Below, piece by piece: positions 46,466 through 58,842 of a stretch of 64,000 nucleotides of DNA. The notes beneath the pieces are model-generated. The model saw nothing but the letters and a program-made list of their open reading frames with translations. It had not been told where the DNA came from and did not search any database. The stretch is from positions 56,457-120,456 of the forward strand of contig JALJCO010000090.1 of the NCBI GenBank assembly GCA_023101725.1. Reading direction: 5' to 3'. The translations under genes were made by a program, and so were the position numbers. This stretch comes from Atherinomorus stipes (taxonomy: Eukaryota > Chordata > Actinopteri > Atheriniformes > Atherinidae). Within the stretch, counting starts at the first letter, position 1; each line of letters starts with the position of its first letter.

Positions 46466-46925
46466 TACAAAACAAGCAATAAAATTATTTTCACTAAAAA
46501 AAAAGTGAAGATATCTCAAATAAAAACTATAATTGATAGGGCTTTTTTTTTAAATAAAGGTCTTTATTGATGATGATGATAAACTTTGTTTATTTAGAAC
46601 TTTTCAAAACAAATGCTTTAACAGATATTTGTTGACTTTGCTACTTAATTTTCATTTTCATTTATTGATTTAATCATCTGTCCCTAATAATAAGTTTTTA
46701 ATCCCTTCATTTGTTTTCCATGCCATGGTTTCCCTCTTGTTCCAGTGTGTTTATTTATTTTATTCTAATTTAAAAATGTTACTACATCAAAATAATTGCC
46801 CATCTGCTTTTATCTATATGACACATTTTTGCCTCTAGATGATGGGACAGTTATTTTATTTTGGCTATTCCAGGTTTCCGTAGGGTTACAAGCTGAAGTC
46901 ACAGCAGAAATTATATGTTGCTTTT
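46466..46925. other. Intergenic DNA, no gene seen
   Basis: AT-rich, no recognisable frame. Confidence 0.5.
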
Positions 46926-47295
46926 AAAGGAATAGTTCAAACACAGAATGATGTAACTTTATTTTCCACTTACCTTCATGATGAGCAAGACTCTGGAGCA
47001 CTTTTTTAATATCTCAAATGCAGCCGGAGATCAGGAAGCTTCTAATTTTCCCCAACTTTCATATAATGGAATTTGCTGGGACCCGAGCCAAAAAAGTCCA
47101 CAAAAGTCCACAAATACTTGTCAGTATTCCTCCATACTGCTCGTCTGATGTAGTCCAAGTGTCCTGAGTGGGTAGAATCCAGAATTTACTGAAAACGACG
47201 TCATTTACTGAACAGTAGTACATCTTACTTTCACAAAGCACGCATATGCACGTTCACAAAACTACGGAAGCCTCGGTGTTCAGAGCCTACTCTGC
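46926..47295. repeat. Dispersed repeat, family 1, copy 2
   Basis: Begins AAAGGAATAGTTCAAACACAG and includes TCCTCCATACTGCTCGTC. Same orientation as 12736-13130. Confidence 0.7.
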
Positions 47296-47309
47296 CGAGA
47301 ATGAGAGAA

Positions 47310-47460
47310 ATGAAATGAAATGAAAAATACTTTATTCATCCCAGAAGGGAAATTCAGTATTGTAAAAGCTCACTTTTTTTTTTTTTTTTTTTTTTTTTAA
47401 ACAAACAAAAAAGTCAGTCAGTGTTGTTCTTTAGGGTGATGGCTGCTGGTAGGAATGAAT
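47310..47460 (-). mobile_element. L2-type LINE, extreme 3' end
   Basis: AAATACTTTATTCATCCCAG followed by a T-rich stretch and TTAGGGTGATGGCTGCTGG. Same 3' end as the LINE at 47665, truncated after about 150 bp. Confidence 0.75.
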
Positions 47461-47664
47461 TTCTGTATGGTATAGATGTCTAACAAAAGCAACACAGTCC
47501 TTGAAAACTAGCCTACTGATGGAGGCCAAGAGGTGCAATATATGATGGAAATATTTAATATGAGTTTCCATCAACCAAAACAGGGCAGGTACTCTTGCAG
47601 CATTCTGAAAAATCTCCTTTTAATACATACACACGCACACGTACTGTGCATCCCAGCTGGACAA
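47461..47664. other. Unassigned DNA between two LINE 3' ends
   Basis: No coding frame or clear element ends seen. Confidence 0.5.
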
Positions 47665-49940
47665 AATGAAAATTAAATGAAATGAAAAAGACTTTATTCA
47701 TCCCACAAGGAAAATCCAGTATTGTAAAAGCTCACTTTTTTTTTTTTTTTTTTAATAAACAAAAAAGTCAGTTCTTTAGGGTGATGGCTGCTGGCAGGAA
47801 TGAATTTCTGTATCTCTCCGTCCTACAGTGAACCTGACACAGCCTCCCACTGAACACACTCTGTTGATTCTTCACCGTGTTGTGGAGAGGGTGGGAAGAA
47901 TCCTCCATCATCTTCATCAGCTTGTGCAGCATTCTTTTGAACGATCAGCTCCAGCGGCTCTAGAGTTATTCCCAGCACAGAACCAGCTTTCTTGATCAGC
48001 TTGTTTAGTTTCTTCAAGTCTCTGGCTCTGATGCTGCTGCCCCAGCAGATGGCTGCAAAGCTGGTTGCACTTTCCACAACAGACTTGTAGAAGATCTGCA
48101 ACATCTTGGTGCAGACGTTGAATGATCTCAGCTTCCTTAAGAAGTAGAGTCTGCTTTGACCTTTCTTGTAGATGTAGTCAGTAGCTACGTTTACATGGAC
48201 AAATAATTCATCAATCCGATTGAAATCTTTCAGATCGGAGCTTCCAGCTGTCCTGTTTACATGGACAGGGGGAAAAGTGATCCGATCAGTTGTATTTACT
48301 TGACGGACAGATATGTTCGTAATGCTTTTGACATGTGCAATGGCTCATAGATCGTAAGAAGAGGAGTTTTCTTTTTAAATTTATAATTTTTGACCGTCAA
48401 AATGCTCATAATCATTAACTCTTTAAATAAAACTTTAAATAAACTCTTTAAATAAAAACAGCCATATAACGGGTCCGTAATGGACCTGCGGCTGAAGCAC
48501 ATGATCATGAACACATCCGCTATAGATGCGGGGCAAAGGTGCAGCTTTAGGTCTGCCTTTGCTCCGCCTAACAGAGTTTCCAGTCAGAATGCGGATCATC
48601 AGCGGATCCATTCCGTTGTGCAAGTGGACTCCTATATCAGTGGCGAACGGCGCAGCTGCTGCAGATCGACGGCGCTGTCCTTTGCTATCTGGGGTTTCCC
48701 AGCAAAGTCCTGTTGTGTTTTGCTTCCGCTGTCTCACCTGAATCTGCCACGTCACGCAACCCCCACGTGGTTCAAGCATGCGCAGGGACAAAATCCCACA
48801 GAAATGATCGGAATGACTGTTTACATGGTCATTTTTTTCTGCTGATCGGATTGTAAAAAGGTTTAAACCACCCCTCTCGATCGGATAGGAAATTCTTTCC
48901 GATCGAGGCTGATCGGATCAGCTGACATGTTTACATGGCGCATTTTTATTCTGATTGGCGTTTGATCAGATCAAAATTGCGCCATGTAAACGCAGCTAGT
49001 GTTGCATTTCCAGTCGAGTCTGTTTTCCAGCTGAACTCCAAGGTATTTGTAGTTCTCCACCAAATCCATGTAGACAGGACTATGCTGCTTATTCTTGCTC
49101 CTCCTGAAGTCAACAATCATCTCTTTAGTCTTGCTGGTATTTAAGATGAGCTGATTGTTTCCGCAGCATTTCACAAACTGATTGACCAGTTCCCTGTTCT
49201 CGGCTTCTTGTTCATTACTGATACACCCCACAACTGCAGAGTCATCAGAGAATTTCTGCAGATGACAGGATCAGAGTTGTACTGGAAGTCTGAGGTGTAC
49301 AGTGTAAAGAGGAATGGTGAGAGTACAGTCCCTTGTGGTGCTCCAGTGCTGCTGATCACCATCTCAGACACACAACCTTTCAGTCTCACAAACTGTGGTC
49401 TGTTTGTTCGGTAGTTGTAAATCCAGGTGGTTGTGGAGGATCCACCTGGAAGTTATGGAGCTTCTCACATAGCAAAGCAGCTGAATAGTATTAAAGGCAC
49501 TTGAAAAATCAAAGAACATGACCCTCAAAGTGCTGCCTGACTGGTCCAGATGAGAGTGGGCTCTCTGAAGCAGGAAGATGATGGCATCTTTAACCACAAG
49601 CCTGTGACGATATGCTAACTGTAATGGGTCCTGAAAGGTATTCACTTGCTTGTTGAGGTGAGCCAGTAAGAGTCTCTCCAGGACTTTCATGATGTGAGAT
49701 GTCAGAGCAACTGGTCTGTAGTCATTTGGTTCAGTTGGTTGTGTTTTTTTAGGGACACGAACAAGACAGGATGTTTTCCACAGCACAGGAACTCTGTTCT
49801 GTCTCAGGCTGGTGTTAAAAAGGTGCTGGAGAACCGGACATAGTTGTTCTGAGAAGGTCTTGAGAACTCTGGGACTGACACCATCTGGACCTGCAGACTT
49901 GTTCCGGTTCAGTTTCTCTAGTTGTTTCTTGACCTGGTAC
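47665..49940 (-). mobile_element. L2/CR1-type (Maui-like) LINE, 5'-truncated, interrupted
   Basis: The reverse transcriptase is readable in pieces on the minus strand. 49364-49940 has KSAGPDGVSPRVLKTFSEQL, DYRPVALTSHIMKVLERLLL and RVMFFDFSSAFNTIQ. 49171-49389 has STGAPQGTVLSPFLFTLYTS. 48971-49231 has LNTSKTKEMIVDFRRS. 47823-48104 has the C-terminal SVVESATSFAAICWGSSIRA. The pieces are split by frameshifts and by an 815-bp MITE at 48183-48997. The 3' end carries ACTTTATTCATCCCACAAGG. It is dead. Confidence 0.85.
48183..48997. mobile_element. DNA element of 815 bp inside the LINE, AGT target duplication
   Basis: Ends AGCTACGTTTACATGG and, inverted, AGCTGCGTTTACATGG, flanked by AGT on both sides (48180-48182, 48998-49000). 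The uninterrupted site is visible in the related LINE near 42980. The interior has several GATCGGA motifs in both orientations. A 118-codon frame on the minus strand (48435-48791) resembles nothing I recognise. Confidence 0.8.
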
Positions 49941-50084
49941 ATGATATAATACAATATAATACAATAGAAGCATAGAAAAAAAAGTTAATTGTTTACATTG
50001 TGTTAAGAGCTGCAGACAAACCGGGACAAACACAAGAGGAGTTGGATATTGATTTAAAACAAAGAAAGAAAGAGACAGAGAACG

Positions 50085-50300
50085 CGCGATCTCGTCTGCC
50101 ATGGCTTCCGTAGTTTCATGAACGCGCATGGGCGTGCATGCAAGAGATGCCATGTACTACTGTTTAGGCTCTAAAAATATATTAAATGACGTCGCTTCGA
50201 GTAAATTCTGGACACATCCCACTCAGGACACTTGGATTACATTGGACGAGCAGTATGGTGGAATATTGACAAGTTTTTGTGGACTTTTATGGACCCAATC
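50085..50300. repeat. Dispersed repeat, family 1, inverted partial copy
   Basis: Contains GAGCAGTATGGTGGAATATTGACAAG-type sequence, the complement of the block in 12736-13130. Confidence 0.65.
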
Positions 50301-50879
50301 TAATATGGTAGTGTTTTCAACCATATCTATGGGTCAACCCACGCACTTGCACGACTTGGTACACTATTTTTGAGTGCAAGTGAGGTTTTAACTAAAATTC
50401 AGTGCTCCGAAAGTACTTGGATCTTGCCCTAAAACCAGTCAAAAATCCAGTGCAGAATGAAGCACACTACTTACACTAAACAGACACCATCTTGCTGACG
50501 TAGCGAACTGTTTTCAGAACAATGGCAGAGAAAAATAGTGGTGGCAACCCCTGCTGCAGCGGAGGCTGTATTGTAATGTAATTACTAATGTACAGTATAT
50601 GTAGCATGCTACCAAGCTGTTCACTCCCTGATGACAGTTATGATCTGGTCATTTGTTTGAGGCCGCGGTTATACTGGCTTAGTAGAGTTAGCTCACGTAA
50701 GCAGGCAATGGTTGTCCGTTACTTCCGGTAAGTGCAGTCCTCTATTCGGGTCAGCATTTAGCGACAATAGTGTGCACTACAGACGAAGTACACAGTGCAC
50801 ACTACGCACTTAATTCCAGTGCACTCGGGTGACCTATATATTAGTGAAAAGGAAAACCAATACAAATTGGTCACTTTAG
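50301..50879. other. Intergenic DNA, no gene seen
   Basis: Short motifs GTGCACACTACGCACTTA and AGTGCACTCGGGTGAC suggest an element end near 50790-50830. No coding frame. Confidence 0.45.
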
Positions 50880-51349
50880 CCCTGTTTCCACCAGTGGGTC
50901 TGGGTTGGGTCGGGCCACGTTTTTTTGTGTCTCCACAGAAAAAAACTGGGATGGGTGCCCTTTTATGCCACCCTACCTGTCCTACTTTTGCAGTACGCCT
51001 CCGTAGAGGTACTGATCGAACCGATCCGGACCAAAGAGGTGGACGTTAACACACTGCAATCCGTCGATTGGTTGAAAAAATACATAATTTCCCGCGTGAC
51101 CTGGCATAAAAACAAAACAGAGATGACCCCTTTGTTTCTGTCACATGTGGTCTGGTGCTTTGGTTTAAAGGCGTTGCACTGCAATGATGTCACGCTATCA
51201 TATAACTGCGCTATCCGGTTAATACTCTGCTTCTAGGGTAAGGAGACAGAATGCTGTGGGGCATTCATGAAATCAACATATCTGTACCACAACCCAACCG
51301 ACCCGGCCTGGCTTGACCTGACCCAAGCCAGACCAACGGGTGGACGGGG
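50880..51349. mobile_element. MITE with CCC(C/T)GTTTCCACC ends, copy 1
   Basis: The left end CCCTGTTTCCACCAGTGGG and right end, inverted CCCCGTCCACCCG, bound about 470 bp. A better-preserved copy lies at 53752-54225. Shared interior motif GATCCGGACCAAAGAGGTGG. Confidence 0.8.
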
Positions 51350-51706
51350 CTTTTGACTAAAATATTGGTTAATCTAAGCAATATTGGTTTAACCAACTAG
51401 ATGGGTTTGTTTTTAACCAATCCATTCTTAAAGCGTAGCAGGAAAAACAAAGCTAACAGCACCTGTTTGAAGAAGCCAAGGTCAAAACAACATCGACAAA
51501 CAACTGGAAAATGTCTTGTGGACGGACATGGAGTAATGATTTGAAGTGGAAAGATTTCCAGTTTCATTCTTGGCCAATCATGGGGTTCGGTTTTCATCTT
51601 CTTCCTGCGTTTTTATTGATCAGTGGTTGTTTGGGGGAGTATTGCCCCCTAGCGAGCAGTTGCTTTAACTACGGCAGGTGGTTTAGTCTGCTCTGGTTAC
51701 GTGCAA

Positions 51707-52294
51707 TGGGCTATATGCACGACTCCACTACTTCCTGAACTTCAGACAGCACCTTTGCTTCCTGTCTTTCATGACTGGACAAACTGATTACTCCAGGTGT
51801 GTCTGGCCAGTTTCTGAGGTCAGACACACCTGGGTTAATCAGTTTGTCCAGTCATGAAAGAGTCAAGTCAACTTTATTTGTATAGCGCTTTAAACACAGC
51901 AGCTACCGATAACAAAGCGCTGAACAGAAGTAAAACAGAAATTGAATCTCAGTGAGAACATTAAAACAAATATTAGACATAAAAACAAATCAACACAATG
52001 AACAGTAAAAACAGTATAAATATCAGAAAAAAAAAAAGACTTTAAACAACAGACAAAATCAGAAAAATGGCTCATGAAGGGTGGAACGCCAGGGCAAACA
52101 GGTGAGTTTTAAGAAGGGATTTAAAAACTGCCAGAGACGAGGCCTGTCTGATGTGCAATGGCAGCGAGTTCCACGATTTTGGGCCTGCCACAGAAAATGC
52201 TCTATCCCCCCACATCTTCCGTCGAGACCTCGGTACATCCAAGACAGGAAGCAAAGGTGCTGTCTGATGTTCAGGAAGTAGTGCATATAGCCCA
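51707..52294. mobile_element. Foldback element related to 3916-4765, split by a LINE
   Basis: TGGGCTATATGCACGACTCC and the inverse at the right with CTACTTCCTGAAC. The arms continue with CTTTCATGACTGGACAAACT. After removing 51861-52241 the arms pair along most of their length. No TTAA flank is visible here. Confidence 0.75.
51861..52241 (-). mobile_element. 5'-truncated L2 LINE 3' end in the foldback arm
   Basis: The minus strand reads DRAFSVAGPKSWNSLPLHIR then the C-terminus and a stop, followed by a UTR and the TTTATTTGTATAGCGC tail. The opposite foldback arm gives the empty site (ATGAAAGACAGGAAGC), so the insertion limits are fixed to within about 3 bases. Confidence 0.85.
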
Positions 52295-52400
52295 TTTGAA
52301 CACGAACCGGACCGAAGAAAGGTGTGAAATTCTTCAGGAACCCCCACTCATTAAGACCGAGTCCCTGGACTACCCTGTTGTGAACGTACCAGAATCTGTC

Positions 52401-53099
52401 AACTAACAAGCTGGAGGCCTTTATGTTGATTCCTACTGAGAAAGACATCCAGTCACAGACAGGGTGGCTGAGAAGAGGAAATTATTAAAGGCCTCCTTCC
52501 ACTGAAAACCAGTTTAACTTGCTCCTTCTGAAATACGGAGGGTTTCCCCTTGTTTACTTACACATGCTGACATGCTAGCCTTGCGTTCCCCCCAGTCGGC
52601 TGTGCTTTCTCATCAGAGAAACAATACGAAGAAAAGAGCGAATCGGGAACAGCCTCGCACTTCTACGTCACATTGCGAATAGCGTATCCCACGTGGGGTT
52701 TATACAGAAGTAAAGACAGCACGACTGTAGCTTCGGAGTTGAGAAGCTAATTAGCTAACTGTTTGTCAGCATGGCGGAACAAACTTGTTTGTCGGCTCTA
52801 TTTCCTGTCTGTAACGAAATAAGAGCGGAGGGCGGAGCTTCCTTCATACACTGATGGGAGGCAGCCAATCAGACGGAAATTCATGAGAAGGACCCGGAAA
52901 AGCCTGCCGTTGGACCACAAGCCTCTCTTCTAGTATACAAATACAGCTGGATACAAAGATACCAGAAGGTTTTTTTTTTAAACAGAAACGATGCAGAATG
53001 CATTCAATAATAATGGAGAACACAGAAATATTAATGAAATGACCATGGAAGTACAACTTTAAGAAATTTGCTCTTGTAGACACACACTGGCAGTTTAGT
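52401..53099. other. Intergenic DNA, no gene seen
   Basis: No supported coding region or recognisable element ends. Confidence 0.5.
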
Positions 53100-53710
53100 T
53101 CGCTTCAAATGGACTATGGTCCGATTCCATGGATAGTCTGCTTTGTATGGTGCAGACTAAACACCAACCGTATTTGGTGTGCACCAAAGAAGCAGACTCT
53201 GGTCCATCTGAAAGCCGGGGGTGTCGGTTCACTTGCACACAGACTATTGGACTATTCAGCGCACCTAATGGAAGTGACGTTTGTCGACCGCAATAAAGCA
53301 GAAGAAGAAGAAGAAGTAGGAGGAAGTGGGGCAGATTATCGTTTGGGTCGGAGGGAAATCAAAGCAAACTGGGTTTGTGAAGAAGCCGAGGTCAAAACAA
53401 CAACGATAAACAACTGGAAAATGTGTTGAAAGAGATTTAGTGGGCAAATAATAAGAAGCAGAGAGATTTCCACTTTAATCACGGGGTTTGTTTTTCTTCT
53501 TCCTCCTGCTTTTTCACCATCATCAGTGGTTGTATTGGAGAGCGTCGCCCCCTAGTGGGCAGTTGTTAAACTATGGTGGTTTAACCAGGCGGTTTGGTCC
53601 GCTGCCGTTACTGCAGTCTGAACGCAAACTGAAGCAAAGAAAGATCCAAAATTTTTCAGAGACCCCGCCCAATCGGACTGAGGTCCCGGACTAACCTGGT
53701 GTGAATGCAC
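53100..53710. repeat. Dispersed element, family 3, copy 2
   Basis: Uninterrupted relative of 51400-52400. It contains GAAGCCGAGGTCAAAACAAC and AAACAACTGGAAAATGTG, and ends CTAACCTGGTGTGAATGCAC. Probably a non-autonomous DNA element; class unknown. Confidence 0.55.
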
Positions 53711-53751
53711 CCTAACAAGGTGAGAAGAAGTACTAGAATGGATTTCAAAAG

Positions 53752-54225
53752 CCCCGTTTCCACCAGCGGGTCTGGGTCGGGTCGGGCTGGATCGGTCCAC
53801 GTTTTTTTGCGTCTCCACAGATAAAAACCTGGACGGGTACCCTTATATCCGACCCGACCCAGCCTACTTTTTTGGCACCCTTCGGTAGGGGTACTGATCT
53901 AACCGATCCGGACCAAAGAGGTGGAGCTAACGCAAGGCAATACATTGATTTGTTGAAAAATCTCACTTCCCGCATGACCAAGCGTAAAAACAAAGCCGGG
54001 GTGACTCCTTTTTTGTTTCTGTCATGTGTGGCGCGGTGTTTTGGTTAAACGGCGTTGCACAGCGATGAAGTCACGCGATCACGTAGCAGCGCTGTCCAGC
54101 GCCTCCAGAGTAAAGGTAGAGGTTGCTGTGGGGACGCAGCGTGAAATCAACACATCCGTACCAAAACCCACCCGATCCGGCCTGGCCCGACCTGACCCGA
54201 CCCAGACCCGCGGGTGGAAACGGGG
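53752..54225. mobile_element. MITE with CCCCGTTTCCACC ends, copy 2 (474 bp)
   Basis: The left end CCCCGTTTCCACCAGCGGGT and right end (inverted CCCCGTTTCCACCCGCGGGT) continue as GC-rich inverted repeats of about 35 bp (TCTGGGTCGGGTC). No unambiguous target duplication was found. It has no coding capacity. Confidence 0.85.
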
Positions 54226-54339
54226 ATAAATATATACATTTCAGTGTAACAGATGCCTTATCATTCCTTTAAGCCCCTCTTTCCCCTTTTCTGGCAGATT
54301 TCCATTACTTGCCCTGATTCATGGAAAGAAATTCATTTT

Positions 54340-54675
54340 TAGGCCCGAGCACCGAAGGCGGTGCGAAGGCCTATTGAAACTCTAGCGTTTATTATTATTA
54401 TTATTAGGCCCGAGCACCGAAGGGGGGGGGGGGTAATGGAAAATTTATTATTTTTATTTTTGGGCGCGAGCGGAGGCGGGGGGGAGGGGGGATGGGGAAT
54501 GGGGTGTTTTTTTTTTATTTTTTTTAGTAGTAGGCCCGAGGACGGAGGGGGTGCGAAGGCCTATTGAAACCCTCATGTTTATTAGGCCCGAGCACCGAAG
54601 GCGGTGCGAAGGCCTATTGTTCTGCAAATGTTTATTATTAGGCCCGAGCACCGAAGGCGGTGCGAAGGCCTATTG
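54340..54675 (+). repeat. Cluster of five left-end hairpin motifs
   Basis: Motif starts at 54340, 54405 (decayed into a G run), 54531 (degenerate), 54583 and 54639. The perfect form has outer stem TAGGCC/GGCCTA and inner stem GCACCG/CGGTGC with loop AAGG. Copies are separated by TTATTATTA or GCGTTTATT-type spacers. Confidence 0.9.
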
Positions 54676-56439
54676 TAATGCAAGCGTTTATTCTTCGTTA
54701 TTATTATTCTTATTCTCCCGTCAAATGAATTGCATTTTTGGGGGCCTGAACATGCTCAAAAAGTCACCAAATTTTGGCTACCCCCCCAGAGGAATGTGTA
54801 AAATTTCGTATTTTGGCGTTTTCGTGACCGCTCGGGCAAAAGTGCGCTCTAGCGCCACCATTTGGAAGAGCCCCAGAACTGCATGTCACCGATCTTTACG
54901 AAATTCGGTACATTTGTTCTACATGTCGGGCCGGACAAAAAAGCCTCTTAACGTCGTGGTGCCAGGTCTACAGGAAGTCGGCCATTTTGGGTCAAAGTGG
55001 CCATTTTGGCGTTTCACTCACGTCGCATTTGCGTTAACTCCTCAAAAACCGCAAATGGTACGGTCACCCCGATGGTCTTTTTGTGTTCAGAAGGCATGTG
55101 AGATTTCTAGTTGTGCTCTGCATTCAGAAATCTGCAAGCGTGTGGAGGGGGCGGAGCCTGAAAGTTGACCTTCTCGCCATGAAACACGAAACTGATATAA
55201 CTCTGGCATAAAACCAGATATCTGCACCAAAATTGCTACGCATGATGCCTGCCGGATGCTGAACACACCTATATGACCATTTCCGGTTTTCGCCTTAGCC
55301 CCGCCCCCTGGCGACAGGAAGTATCACTTCTCAGTGTTTGGGGTCCAGAACTTCAATGATGAAGCCGATGGATTTGAAAGTGCTTCCAAACGTGTCAAAC
55401 CCTTCCACGATGCCACAATAAAAAACTCAAGTCGATACGCCAAACGTAACCATGGCGAATATCAGCCCAACGCCATGGAAACAGGAAGTACATGGAAATG
55501 ACACAAAGAAAGGTCCGATCTCCACCAAACTTGCTACAGATGATGATGGTCATCCCCTGAACTCATTCACGTGGAGATATTTCGGATATCTTTAAAAATG
55601 GCTCAATAGCGCCCCCTACAAATCTTCAAATGATCAGCCCCGCCCACCACAATGACCCACAAGCATGAAATTTGGCACAGTGGTAGAACATGTCAGGACC
55701 TACAAAAAACCCTCTTGGACCATTTGGATTAATACGACAGGAAGTCGGCCATTTTGAAAAAAGTGCCATTTTTCTGACGATTTCTTGATGACATATTTGC
55801 GTTAACTCCTCAGAGACCGCTAATGGTACAGCCATCACGATGGTCTCTTTGTGTTCACAAGGCATGTGAGATTTCTAGTTGTGCTCTGCATTAAGAAATC
55901 TGTAAGCGTGTGGAGGGGGCGGAGCCTAAAAGGTGACCTCGCCATGAAACACGACACTCATATAACTCTGGCATAAAACCAGATATCTGCACCAAACTTG
56001 GTACGTGTGATGCTGGTCAGATGCTGAACACACCTATATGACCATTTCCGGTTTTCACCTTAGCCCCGCCCCCTCCGGACAGGAAGTGCCTGTAAATAAC
56101 ACACGGATGGCCAGATCTCGATCAAACTTGGCACAGATGATGATGTTCATAACCTGATCTCATTTACATGGACACATGTTCCAGAATTTTTAATGTGGCT
56201 CTACAGCGCCCCCTACAAACCTTCTAATGATCATTTAGGCCTACCAGATCAACCAAAGACCATGAAATTCAGCACACTGGTAGAACATGACACGGATTCC
56301 ATGGATACGTGTTCCTGAAGTTTAAATGTGGCTCTACAGCGCCCCCTACAAACCTTTAAATGATCATTCTGAGCTAACACATCAACCAAACGCCATGAAA
56401 TTCGGCACACTGGTAGAACATGACACGGACTACGCGGTG

Positions 56440-56496
56440 CATAGGCCTGAGCGGCGCCAGAGGTGCGAGGGCCTTCATCGCCGCTTGCGGCTTTAA
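56440..56496 (+). repeat. Right-end motif, unit 1
   Basis: 57 bp beginning CATAGGCCTGAGCGGCGCC and ending with hairpin GCCGC-TT-GCGGC then TTTAA. The same motif is at 58785-58841, 60579-60635 and 63044-63100 without change. Confidence 0.92.
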
Positions 56497-56497
56497 T

Positions 56498-56653
56498 TAG
56501 GCCCGAGCACCGAAGGCGGTGCGAAGGCCTATTGTAATGCAAGCGTTTATTAGGCCCGAGCACCGAAGGCGGTGCGAAGGCCTATTGTAATGCAAGCGTT
56601 TATTCTTCGTTATTATTAGGCCCGAGCACCGAAGGCGGTGCGAAGGCCTATTG
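56498..56653 (+). repeat. Three left-end hairpin motifs at the unit 1/2 junction
   Basis: Perfect copies at 56498, 56551 and 56617, each followed by TAATGCAAGCGTTTATT. They are tandem copies of the terminal motif with its spacer. Confidence 0.92.
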
Positions 56654-58784
56654 TAATGCAAGCGTTTATTCTTCGTTATTATTTTTCTCCTGTCAAATGA
56701 ATTGCATTTTTGGGGGCCTGAACATGCTCAAAAAGTCACCAAATTTTGGCTACCCCCCCATTTAAAATCGAAAAATTTCATAATTTGCCGTTTTCGTGAC
56801 CGCTCGGGCGAAACTGAGCTCTAGCGCCACCTTTTGCAAGGTCCCCAGAACTGCATGTCACCGATTTTTACGAAACTCGGTACACTTGTTCTACATGTCG
56901 GGCCGGACAAAAAAGCCTCTTAACGTCGTGGTGCCAGATCGACAGGAAGTCGGCCATTTTGGGTCAAAGTCGCCATTTTGGCGTTTTACTCACGTCGCAT
57001 TTGCGTTAACTCCTCACAAACCACTAATGGTACGGTCACCCAGATGGTCTCTTTGTGTTCACAAGGCATGTGAGATTTCTAGTTGTGCTCTGCATTAAGA
57101 AATCTGCAAGCGTGTGGAGGGGGCGGAGCCTCAAAGTTGACCTTCTCGCCATGAAACACGAAACTGATATAACTCTGGCATAAAACCAGATATCTGCACC
57201 AAAATTGCTACGTGTGATGCTGGTCAGATGCTGAACACACCTATATGACCATTTCCGTCCTTCGCCTTAGCCCCGCCCCTGGCGACAGGAAGTGTCACTT
57301 TTCAGTGTTTGGGGACCAGAACTTCAATGATGAAGCCGATGGATTTGAAAGTGCTTCCAAATGTGTCAAACCCTTCCACGATGCCACAATAAAAAACTCA
57401 AGTCGACACGCCAAACGCAACCATGGCGAATATGAGCCCAACGCCATGGAAACAGGAAGTACATGGAAATGACACAGAGAAAGGTCCGATCTCCACCAAA
57501 CTTGCTACAGATGATGATGGTCAACCCCTGAACTCATTCAAGTCGAGATATTTTGGATATCTTTAAAAATGGCTCAATAGCGCCCCCTAGAAATCTTCAA
57601 ATGATCAGCCCCGCCCACCACAATGACCCACAAGCATGAAATTTGGCACAGTGGTAGAACATATCAGGACCTACAAAAAACCCTCTTGGACCATTTGGAT
57701 TAATACGACAGGAAGTCGGCCATTTTGAAAAAAGTGCCATTTTTCTGACGATTTCTTGATGACATATTTGCGTTAACTCCTCAGAGACCGCTAATGGTAC
57801 AGCCATCACGATGGTGTCTTTGTGTTCACAAGGCATGTGAGAATTCTAGTTGTGCTCTGCATTAAGAAATCTGTAAGCGTGTGGAGGGGGCGGAGCCTAA
57901 AAGGTGACCTTCTCGCCATGAAACACGACACTCATATAACTCTTGCATAAAACCAGATATCTGCACCAAACTTGGTACGTGTGATGCTGGTCAGATGCTG
58001 AACACACCTATATGACCATTTCCGGTTTTCACCTTAGCCCCGCCCCCTGGGGACAGGAAGTGCCTGTAAATAACACACGGATGGCCAGATCTCGATCAAA
58101 CTTGGCACAGATGATGATGTTCATAACCTGATCTCATTTACATGGACACATGTTCCAGAATTTTTAATGTGGCTCTACAGCGCCCCCTACAAACCTTCTA
58201 ATGATCATTTAGGCCGACCAGATCAACCGAAGACCATGAAATTCAGCACACTGGTAGAACATGACAAGGATTACATGGATACGTGTTCCTGAAGTTTAAA
58301 TGTGGCTCTACAGCGCCCCCTACAAACCTTCAAATGAGCATTTTGGGCTAACAAAACAACCGAAGTCCATGAAATTCAGCACACTGGTAGAACATGGACA
58401 CATTTTCTAGACGTTCAAATGTGGCTCTACAGCGCCCCCTACAAAGCTTCAAATGATCATTTTGGGCTACCAGAACAACCGAAGGCCATGAAATTCAACA
58501 CACTGGTAGAACATGGACAGATCTTTCAGAAATTTATATGTGGCTCGACAGCGCCCCCTGCAAACATTCAAATGATCATGTTGGCCGACCCTTTCAACCA
58601 AAGGCCATGAAATTCAGCACACTAGTAGAACATGACACGGATTCCATGGATACGTGTTCCTGAAGTGTAAATGTGGCTCTACAGCGCCCCCTACAAACCT
58701 TGAAATGATCACTCTGAGCAAACACATCAACCAAACGCCATGAAATTCGGCACACTGGTACAACATGACACAGACTACGCGGTG

Positions 58785-58841
58785 CATAGGCCTGAGCGGC
58801 GCCAGAGGTGCGAGGGCCTTCATCGCCGCTTGCGGCTTTAA
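58785..58841 (+). repeat. Right-end motif, unit 2
   Basis: Identical 57-bp motif to unit 1, followed directly by the next left-end hairpin at 58843. Confidence 0.92.
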
Positions 58842-58842
58842 T

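Larger units (their letters stand above)
51400..52400. repeat. Dispersed element, family 3, copy 1 (interrupted)
   Basis: Shares AAACAACTGGAAAATGT, the TTTTTATTGATCAGTGGTTG region and the ending GAC(T/C)GAG..CC(C/T)GGACTA with 53100-53710. It is interrupted by the foldback at 51707-52294. No coding frame. Confidence 0.55.

Noticed and set aside
48435..48845. Frames of 118-121 codons inside the LINE-hosted element
   Set aside because: Opposite-strand overlapping frames without a recognisable domain; probably chance or transposase debris too short to support.
54551..55168. 205-codon open frame on the plus strand in the repeat array, with relatives at 56796-57098, 59096-59440 and 63203-63598
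   Set aside because: Recurs because the repeat DNA is similar; starts and ends differ between copies, there is no domain, and the first copy begins inside the terminal hairpin cluster.
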